Shown here: positions 1-10,800 of the stretch, one piece after another
Layout of the letters: each line of letters starts with the position of its first letter
How positions within the stretch are numbered: the first letter of the stretch is position 1
Assembly (NCBI GenBank): GCA_903813345.2
Contig: CAIIXF020000010.1
Coordinates: 4,021,169 to 4,085,168, forward strand
Length of the DNA stretch: 64,000 nucleotides
Reading direction: 5' to 3'
Source: Owenia fusiformis
Lineage: Eukaryota; Annelida; Polychaeta; Sabellida; Oweniidae
Notes under the pieces: generated by a model
Databases searched by the model: none
What the model saw: only the letters and a program-made list of their open reading frames with translations
Told to the model about the DNA's origin: nothing
Made by a program: the position numbers and the translations under genes

Positions 1-19
1 AACTTTATACAAAATACGA

Positions 20-195
20 AATCTTCAATCGTATATCAAACATAAACGAAACCTTTATTTGTATGTCAAACGAAATTTTTATTGTTAGTCAAATTGAAAT
101 ATTCAATCGTATGTCAAACAAATTTAAAATCGTATGTCAAACGAAATATTTGTTCGTATATCAAACGCGATGTTCAATCTTATATCAAACGAGTA
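20..195. repeat. degenerate minisatellite, about 30-bp unit
   Basis: About six to seven diverged copies of a unit containing ATCGTATGTCAAACGAAAT, separated by short AT-rich spacers. No coding potential seen. It lies downstream of the membrane-protein gene that ends at 1458. Confidence 0.7.
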
Positions 196-1457
196 TTATT
201 AAGGTAAAACAAACATATTTATGATATATATTTTATGTACAATAATCTTCCGTGTATTTCCATACTCCAGGTAACTGTATAGCAGACTTTAACTTTACTA
301 AAAATAAGAAATAAGCATGGTCTGCTCTATGTATGGAAACCATGATTATTTTAAAATCACACAGTCTTCAAATTGCATCGCCTTATTTCCAATTTACAGT
401 AAACTAAAATATAAATTCAGGCTTACTAAATATTTACATATAATCTCTCCATATTGCATAGGGTACTAAACTGCTTCGAGCATAATGTTCGTATACAAAA
501 CTGTCCTTGTATTATATGACAACTGTCGTTTTAATGTCTATTCCGCTTTCTTAGGTACTTTGCTAGATTTACTCCAAATAACCCAATAGCACACCCGTTA
601 AACTAGTCACACGAGTTGGGAGTTCGAGATCCTAGATAATGAAATCATTTACTTAAGTATTAAAACGAAGCACGGTGTATGGTCTCGCATTTTATAATAT
701 TATATACTAAAAATGCTCTTAAATAAGTGCAACGTTGTTCTCCCAACTCGCAACTATCAATTTCGAGTAGGATTAAAAGCTTAACGGTAGTGAATATAAG
801 GCAAACGTATGTAGTGTTCAATGTTCATGCACTGGTCAGAACAACAAACCAATCGACCATAGCGTTGTTAAGGTAACTGCAAGAATGCCATCTTTAAGCA
901 GGTTGAGTTGAATCTAGAAAATGTAAGCGAATGTCTATAACAGAATATGAACGTGTCCCTTTAGTCGTCAAAGGAATCAGATCGTCTGTTATCCACAACC
1001 ACGTCTGAAAGCAAAATTTTTACAAGCTTTCGAAGCAAAATATATTGAAAAGCATAATGACCAATGGCCCGTAATTCCCTTGAAACCATCATAAATATCA
1101 GGTTAATATAGCATCATTTTTGTAGAAAAATGTATATTTAATGTACACTATAACACGTTATCAGTTTTGGATTTGACAATCTTATGAAAATTATGGAAGC
1201 TATTTAGAATGAGGAAAACATAACCAGTTGGAAAATCAACGGCTCCGTCTTGCAAATAGTCCAATGAAAGGAAAACTGGAGGATCGTGAATTAACAAGTA
1301 CGTCCCATAAAACTGCGATATAAGCGCTAGATTACGGATTGTGTTTTCATTGGAAGAAGCAAAAGTAAAGCATATAAGAAAACATTTCAAACGTTTGCCT
1401 TAATATGTCGTTAACGTGACAAAATTCCTCTTTTATGGACGGTACATTATCATTTAT
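196..1457. other. AT-rich 3' flank, no gene recognised
   Basis: Only short ORFs without recognisable domains or convincing splice sites. It may include the 3' UTR of the minus-strand gene ending at 1458. An AATAAA-like string overlaps that stop codon, which is too close to be taken as the poly(A) signal with confidence. Confidence 0.5.
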
Positions 1458-1819
1458 TTAATACTTGTAGCCCTGATTGTATGCGTTAGTTATCGTACCA
1501 GTAGGCTCGTTCTCATTTGTCACCATGCTGTTAACGATTCCAACATCAGACTTCTGTTCCTCTGGGCCACCGCTCGAACCATATTCACCATTTTGTAAAT
1601 CATTCCAGGAGTAGTCCTTTGAGCGAAGGCTCTCGATGTAAGGATTCTGACGACGAAGGTAGTCAATGTAGAACTTCCTCTTCTTCTCAGACTTCCTCCT
1701 GCTGAGGACACAGCAACATAGGATGAGGAGGAACACAGTGATGACGAAACACCAGGCGAGGAGGACAATCACAACAATGGGGCTTAACAGCTCACTGGCC
1801 CATGGGGAAGTCTGTTCAC
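1458..1819 (-). CDS. distal alternative last exon: TM helix plus tail (isoform b)
   Basis: Follows a GACAG acceptor in phase 1, so it can join the donor at 5117 or earlier phase-1 donors. It encodes a short extracellular segment (GEQTSPWASELL), a transmembrane helix with a CCC cluster at its inner end, and a cytoplasmic tail with the blocks KKRKFYIDYLRRQNPYIESL and NSMVTNENE, then TAA. The same blocks occur in the exon at 3773-4188, so the two are duplicates. The tail is shorter and ends in a Tyr-rich segment. Confidence 0.75.
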
Positions 1820-4800
1820 CTGTCAAATAAATAAAGAACAGTACATTTAGAGCCAATGTTATATAATTATTATATATTTTACAGAACCTATTGAATCGGT
1901 TATTATTCCTTGAGCATAACCGAGTAGATCTATTTCAATTGATATTGATTGGTCTTCATAGAAAGTAGGGCAATTTCAGTTTTGTATTGAATTACAAGCA
2001 TACCAGACAAACCAATTCTTAACCGAAGCAATTATTTTGATGTTAATTATCAGGCATTACCTGAAGCAGTAGTGCAAAGCGTACCTTGAAACCCTCACTA
2101 AAGTTTATATTTACACCAACTTAAAAGTAGGGTCCACAACACATTTTATATTAACTTAAAATTAAGTAGCGTCCATTCACTATTTTCTCGATATTTGTAA
2201 CATTCCCCCGTTTTATATTCAGCATTTCCTCTGGCAACTCTTCACAAATCAGTTTATACAAACGTAAATCAACAGATCGAGAAAGCATGGCCAATCAACC
2301 AATAGACTAGCGTAAATGAAAGGGAGCCTTTTTAGAGGCTGTGCGTTAGACAGACTTGGTAGTACCATATATGGACATGAACCCCTTTTAAGGGGAGCCT
2401 GTAGTGACAACTTTTTAGAACTTGTTTGAATGCGACGTCTGAGAAGTTGAACAAGATCCGTTTAACATTGTTAAAAAATTAAACGTAAGTCGCCAGAATA
2501 TTCTTTGTATTCGCCCCTTATATATCCTTCCTTATAATATAAATCATTTTAGTAGGCCTATCTCTTCTTTCCAAGACAAAAACTTTAACAAGCACAGACA
2601 TATCGAATACTGATTCGTTTCAAAGTTTTCATGTAATCATGTACAAGACCATGTGAATCCATGATAATATAAAACCTCGGACTTCAGGTTGCAACTTCAG
2701 ACTTCAGAATACAATCAACAGAGAATACATACAGGTGGGATCGGAAGATTTGCCTGCTATGTGGCCGGATCAACGTATTTTTCTCAAAACGTTAAGAAAA
2801 CCACACAATATATATTTTGTTCCGTTATACAAGAATAACCTGCTCCACACAATAACCTATTTTTATAAATTTTGCGTGATCCCCCAAAGCGGACAAATTG
2901 TATTTTATCAATAACGGAGATAAAAGTATAATATAAATGGAATTGTATTTAAAGTATAAACTTTTCTTAAATATATAATACACGTATAACATTACAACTT
3001 TTTGGTACTATCTAAAACATTAACATACAACTTTGGACTATTAGCTAACATATTTACAAATTTACTTTAAAGTAACGTCTCACGTGGTTATTTAAAAAAA
3101 AATAAGATGGCATGCAAAAAAACATTTTAGATCATATGAACGAATATTTCCAAATCAAAGATAATGCATCTGAATGTCTCTGTCATATGTACATTTCATT
3201 CGAAACAGTGCTTGGGAATGAAAACTTGGCCAACATTGCCTCAATGATTAGCGAAATGTAGTTGGCACATGTTGTTTTTGACCTTTTCGTAACATTCAAT
3301 ATACGTTAAAAGTATATAATGGTTAAGATAGCATAATTATGATGTCACAATGTTTTCAAAATATGTCCTGAGGTATCATGTTGAGATTAAACGCATAATA
3401 TAATGGCCCATAATTAGGTTGGCAAAATATGGATTACACTAACGCACTGTTTTTAATAAGCTTAGATGATAACCTGGTGTGACGCAAAAACAACTTCTAA
3501 ATATGGTCATCTGCATTATTTTCATCCTGATTGCAATTGTAAATATGTTTCGTGGTTATAAGATTGCAATAGTAATTAGTTTTGTCAGTTGAACTTCACT
3601 GGACGCATGCTCTTCATAAATGGTACAAAAATATATATATATCGATATCAAGTTCTCAAGTATGGTGAGAATAAACTTCTTAACAACCAAGTGTTGTATT
3701 TGAAGTTACAGGAATACGCCTGTGTCCTATGTCGTAAATGGGTTAATGAGAAATGTCCCGTTCGACCTCATCCTAAAGATTCGCATCAGCTGCTGTAATG
3801 GTCCCGCCTGTGCCACGAGCTGGGTGGCTAGGGTTAATGCCGTATCCTTCATTCTCGTTTGTTACCATGCTGTTCATGATACCAGTATCAGATTTAGCCT
3901 CTTCTGGGTGTGAACCAGGCCCAGAAGATCCATTCTCGCCATTCACAGTTGAATAATCGTGCCACGTGTAGTCTTTTGAGTGTAAGCTTTCCATGTAAGG
4001 ATTTTGGCGACGAAGGTAGTCCACGTAATATTTGCGCTTTTTCTCATTACGTTTTCTTTGCTGGATACAACAGCAAAGGACGAGACAAAGGAATGAGAGT
4101 ACCCCACACCACACAAGGAGAACGAGAACAACAATGGGGTTGAGGAGGGGGCATAGGAAACCTGAACATCCCGTCTCTGACAGCGCTCCTGTAATGGAAA
4201 CCCCAGTGTTAGTTGGTGAAGCAAGCATAAACATTTTACAATAACCGATTTGCCCAAAATCAATCAAAGGGGTTAGGTTAGTTCCCTATTTTTCGAAAAT
4301 ATCACAATCCCTTAATTTCAATTGTCTGTTAATTAGGTGTGCCAATATCGCATAAGACAACTTAACTTAATTTCATGAATTGCCACAATATCATTTTAAT
4401 ATATCCATTCGGCAAAATATTGCAAAAATGTAACGACGTTACAACTGATCTAGACTTTGATTGATTTTCAGTGTAGGGAAACATCCACGAGGTTATTATA
4501 AGGTTATATTATAGCTCAAATCCAGATATAATCTTCATCTTCAAAGGCTGTTATACATAATACGGTATTCGTATATTTACGTATTTATACTACGACCAGG
4601 ACCTTTATCTGGATTTGGACTTATAACTTTGTTAAATCAAATGATGACGTTTAGCATGCATGCAGTTTTTGACCATAAAAGTAACCGATTTAAATCTGAT
4701 GTTGGTGTGGTTTGTTTGTTAGAAGTGAACATTAGGTATTAGAATTGATGATGTGAATGTCAAATGGCATATTGGCAAATCTAGGCATTATAAATGTATA

Positions 4801-7800
4801 AAATGATTGTAACATTTATTTCAAAATTAATTTCGAAAGTATCAAAATGTTCACTTCTGAATGAATTGTTGAAAAAAATCTGAACACACCCCGACTGCTT
4901 ACATGCAGATGCCCAGTGGCCACTCCATATAAATCAATGAATGAAACAAACTTTTTCTAGATAAGTTTTGCTATTTTGCTATGAAATGCGAAGTATAATG
5001 TAAAGTCGTGCGTGAGAGGGGCAAGTAAGATGTGCCATAAGTACTGTACGATAACTTATGATACACATATTTTGGATTTAATCACATTACAAAAGGGCAT
5101 CCACAAACAAATTTACCTGTTTGAGGACCATTTCCGCCGCCATTGACGACATTACTCTCTGCAAAATGTTAAATTCATGCATAAATTATGGTATTAGGAC
5201 ATGCAGTGTTTTTATAAATACTTTCAAAGCGTTAGAGGTGACACAATTCGTATTATAAACATGCCACTAGTTTACCCCTTCATTAACATGCAACTAGTTC
5301 ACTGCTTTGAAACATGTGTAAATGGGTTAGCAGGTAAATAGTTTACTGATTTGTAACATATGCGATAAATAATGCGTTAACAAGCAAATAGTTCACTGCT
5401 TTGTTACACATGGTGTGCATTATGTAACTAGTTCCCTGCTTTGATAAACATGTGTAAAAGCATTATCAACATGCAAATAGTTAATTGTTTTGTTAAGTTT
5501 AGATGTATTTAAATATATAATAAACATGCAATGAATCAACACTTCAGAAAAATAAAGAAATATTTTTAGAGCCCATTCATTTTACAAAACAATCAAATTG
5601 ACTTATTTAAGTTGGATATAAACAGATGTGTAACGGAGATTTGAGAAATGATAATCAACATGTTACATTAGAAAGTGCACAGATAGTGAGTTAATCATGA
5701 TTTTAGTAGACGGCGCATAACGATGTCTACATGATTATCTATTTAATAAAGATTAATGCGATGTGAAATATCAACATGGTGAATGGTGGAAATATCAATG
5801 TTATTTTTAAACCATCAATATATAAATAATAGATAAAAAAAATGTTTGTATGTCATTATGTTAGTAATACGAACTCATTGATTCGAGATTAGAGTTAACT
5901 CATACAAAGAATGCAGAAGAGCTAGACAATTTGATATTTGTTTGGAAAGACAATAGAACGTGACTGTCGTTCGGCACAGTAAAGCACTAAACAGCATTAA
6001 ATAATGCCTGGGTCACATTTGCAACGATCCATCGGCCGGCGCCCAGCCGATTGAGTGTTTTGTTCAATATTGTATTCAATTTTGAAAAACATACTCAATC
6101 GGCCTGGCGCCGTAGTGAAAATCGGAGCAAATGTGACCAAGGCTTGTAACTGTATCGAAAATATTAAAATTAAGACAGTCCTGAGTCCACTGATTAAAAT
6201 TAAGCTTATCTAATGATCTGTTTATATTAAAGATACCCGTGCAGAGTCTAGTTAATCTTCGACGAAGCTCTCTTTTAAGAAGTGAAGTCAAACGAATGCA
6301 AAGGGTATATTAAAGACAGCATTTCATTGATCGTCAAGAAGTGAAAATAGATGGCGTACAATACAACGGGTTATACTGTACATATTTTCATATAAAAGTT
6401 GCTTGTATTCAAACATACTATCAGACAAATTCCATTGACAATACCAAAAACCGATTGGTATTAAATCTTTTGATGTATGACCTAAACAGTGAAAACTAAT
6501 AAGAGTTTGATGAAATGTAGAAGTATTTGCGTTGCCAATAGAACAATATTTGCACAAAGAATTATGTAACGGCAGAGACATGTCTCTGGTAACAGTAAGT
6601 GAAGAAAACAGTAATGGAACGCCATCTATGCGTCCCAATACAGAATGTGTTAGACCAAAGCAAAGATATGTGACCAAGAATGTCACAGTAGAGGTGCACC
6701 AATACGAATAAAGATGTGCCAGGTAACAGCACTGCCACTAGTTAAGTATTACATTTTGTAAAGATTTCTAAAGCAAGTAATACCTGTTGTCGGTTCTTTA
6801 CCATCACCACCTGTGTTATTGTCTCCTATAATTATACAGAACCATTGTACATGTTGTAAAGTACCCATGCAAAATAACTTTTTCTATATGTAACTTAGGC
6901 TAGGATGAATACAAGATCTATAGGAGAATTATCCTCTAAACGCAGGAATCCAAACAGTCACATCATTCCGTCTTCGAGGTACGATTTCTGGATGCCTGTG
7001 TTCGGGGAATGTAGAAGGACATCCTCAACAAATCATTTATTTACACTAGCCTAAAGTACATGTAGCAAAACTTATACTCGTATATGCGAGTATTTGTTTT
7101 GTGTAAAAAGAAACCATCGATGCTGAACATTTTGCAAAGCTGCATGTGCTAATTGGCTAAATTGACAGGGTGTGAACTGCTCTTAGTATGTACCTAATGG
7201 CGGACATCTCAAGGGTACCGATGAAAAATTGTAGAAAATTAGATTTCAGTTTTTATACACAAAACAATCTATTTTTTAGTCTTGCCTCAAGCATGTGTAA
7301 CCCCCCCCCCCCCCCCTGTGTACTTCACCTTCCTAACACGTACAACACATGTTGACTGTTGAAGTTGGAGTACAAAAGGTACACATTCTGAGGCAAGACT
7401 ATTCATTTTTGAGCAATATCCCAAAGACTAGATTCTAACTGCTTGTCAGAGATCACGAACAAGGACAACTCATTTAGAATGTGAAAAAGCATGAGATCAC
7501 ACGTTACTTTAGAAGGTGAGAAAGCAGAAAATAACAAACTAAACAATAACGTTACATACAATAACGTGACATGTAGATTAGATTTTTTAAAAGGAAACAG
7601 ACTTGTGAAATGTGCGCATGCGTATTAGCTTTTGGATTTTGGAACTGCCCTGTAGCTCGGACGTCATTAACGACATTCGCTGAACTGTGACTAATGGATC
7701 GTGTTAGATTAGATTATTTACCAGCATATAAAATGATGATACCACTATATATACATACCTCTAATTTACTTTGAAAATGTCCATTGTACACGTTACTATA

Positions 7801-10800
7801 GCAACCACTGCAGCAGGCTCCCCTCCAAGTCATTATGGTATCATCAACTTTGAGCCCGGGTTTTGAGCTTTTCAAAATGTCCACAACGGTAAAACGGTCC
7901 GCAATTTGTATATGCTCCACATAGCGATATAGCTATAGTTTTAGTTTAAAATGTCCTTTTTTAAAATATTTTTTGTTTTGTTTTCTAGAAGCATTTAAGC
8001 AACCTCTCCCATCGTTTCCCCTGCCTATGACAACTACATGAGACTGACAATTGACACCGACACATGACAACTACATGACTGTATGTGCGCGTGCATTGCG
8101 CAAATTCTGGTTAAATGCGCTCCTCAAATCCCTTGATATGTCGGATATGTTGTATGTGGTTCACGTCTGAGATTTCCGTTTTACATACTTATATAATGTA
8201 GGGTTATAATTATTAGATATTTTGCAATGCTAGATGAATGCATGTCCATGTTATTCTATAGTATAATATAAGCTTACGCATGTAAGCCGTCCCCTAAGTT
8301 CTAACATATAAGGCTACGGCCAATTCCAAAATTCTTTAACCTAACTTTTCAAGTTATAAAATGCGCAAATTAGCTACAAGGATAAAGTATAGTCTTTTAT
8401 AGCAGTTTGTTTTAATTTTAATGTTTACTCTGAAGCATCTAATTAAATCTCATGACCAATTAAAACTATTACAGGCAGGTATAGGCTAGTATACATAGAT
8501 GTCAAGCATGAGACAAAAACAAAAAGGAACATAGATCTATTGTATCATTATCTATTATCTAGTAGTATAAAACAAAAGGTAGGAATGATAGGTGCATATC
8601 GTCCAATTAAGAAACAAACACAAAGCGTATGGTAGCTACATACATGTGGTATTGGTTTTGGAATAATGACCAGATGGCGACAACAATCATAAAATCTCAC
8701 GTTTTATCATTTGAACCGAACACTTACGATCTGGCCATTATTTCAAGTTCATCTCATTACAAGCAAGACTGATAGCTCGGCTTAATGTGCAGTTATACGG
8801 GTCAAATGGACGAAACTGTTACCGTTTGGTTACATATATATTACCAAATAATCAAGGAATATAATAATAATAGTTTTGCAGACCCTAGAGCTCAGACAGC
8901 TCAAAATGAAATTTGAATTTATTAATTTAACATGTGTTGAATATGAAGAAAGCAAAAGATAAAATAAAAACATAAACAAACACAATTAAAGAAAAGCAAA
9001 GACAAAAAGAAAGTATCTTGAAATATGAAATAGTGCTCCTCTCGAGAGCCAACACAATATATATACTTTGTCAAAAGACTTGTCGAGCATTTTCACACAT
9101 TGGGTGCCGACTCGTATGTTTTGCACTTAATTCCACACGTAATCACTTTCGGTTGGATGATTCTGGAAAAACGCCCTTCCAACGTTGCGTTAGCAGTGGA
9201 GGGTGTGATAGCTAACAATCCACGAAATAGATTGCATGCATAATTATGCGTAACACATCGAGAGGACCCCCAATAGTGTTCTTAATCAAGAAATTATACA
9301 ACACGTAATGGAGTTACAATTTACGAAACGCTCGACGTGATATTCCTAAGCTGAGTTGATTAAAACGAAAGTTTGATCAACCATGACGAAGCAAGAAGTT
9401 TTCATCATTGACAGACCCAGATTTCTATTATATTTCAAAGTTTTACTTACCAGTTACTCCGCCATTATTGTTGTTGTTGTTATTGTTATCGCCACCAGCG
9501 GATGTGGTTGTCTAAAATAAATGCAGTCAATAATGTACTATGAAATCATATATACAACATTTCTGGTTGTAATTTGAAATCATATATACAACATTTCTGG
9601 TTGTACTACGAAATCATATATATGCAACATTTCTGGTTGTACTATGAAATCATATATACAACATCTCTTGTTGTACTATGAAATCATATATATGCAACAC
9701 TTCTGGTTGTACTATGAAATCATATATACAACATATCTGGTTGTACTATGAAATCATATATATGCAACACTTCTGGTTGGACTATGAAATCATATATACA
9801 ACATTTCTGATTGTACTATGAAATCATATATACAACATTTCTGGTTGTACTACGAAATCATATATATGCAACATTTCTGGTTGTACTATGAAATCATATA
9901 TACAACATCTCTGGTTGTACTATGAAATCATATATATGCAACATTTCTGGTTGTACTATGAAATCATATATACAACATCTCTGGTTGTACTATGAAAACA
10001 TATATATGCAACATTTCCGGTTGTACTATGAAATCATATATACAACATTTCTGGTTGTACTATGAAAACATATATATGCAACATTTCTGGTTGTACTATG
10101 AAATCATATATACAACATCTCTGGTTGTACTATGAAAACATATATATGCAACATTTCCGGTTGTACTATGAAATCATATATACAACATTTCTGGTTGTAC
10201 TATGAAATCATATATACAACATTTCTGGTTGTACTATGAAAACATATATATGCAACATTTCTGGTTGTACTATGAAATCATATATACAACATCTCTGGTT
10301 GTACTATGAAAACATATATATGCAACATTTCCGGTTGTACTATGAAATCATATATACAACATTTCCGGTTGTACTATGAAATCATATATACAACCAGTAA
10401 TGTTGTACAATGAAATAACAAAAACATGGTTCATCGATTAAAAGTAATGTCTCTGGTAAATACCATGCACTTAATATACTATGATTTGATTTTTATGTTA
10501 TGAAGAAACTTTCACTCAGTATCACATGCTACCACAGAGATAAGAGCATTCAATTGTACGTCTCATTCAATTGTACTTCTAATTCAACCGTACATCTCAT
10601 TCAATTGTACGTCTAATTCAATTGTACTTCTAATTCAATTGTACTTCTAATTCAATTGTACTTCTAATTCAATTGTACTTCTAATTCAATTGTACTTCTA
10701 ATTCAATTGTACTTCTAATTCAATTGTACTTCTAATTCAATTGTACTTCTAATTCAATTGTACTTCTAATTCAATTGTACGTCTCATTCAATTGTACGTC

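Noticed and set aside
6324-6686. 120-codon minus-strand ORF in an intron
   Set aside because: No recognisable domain, no splice context joining it to neighbours, and it carries its own stop. Probably chance.
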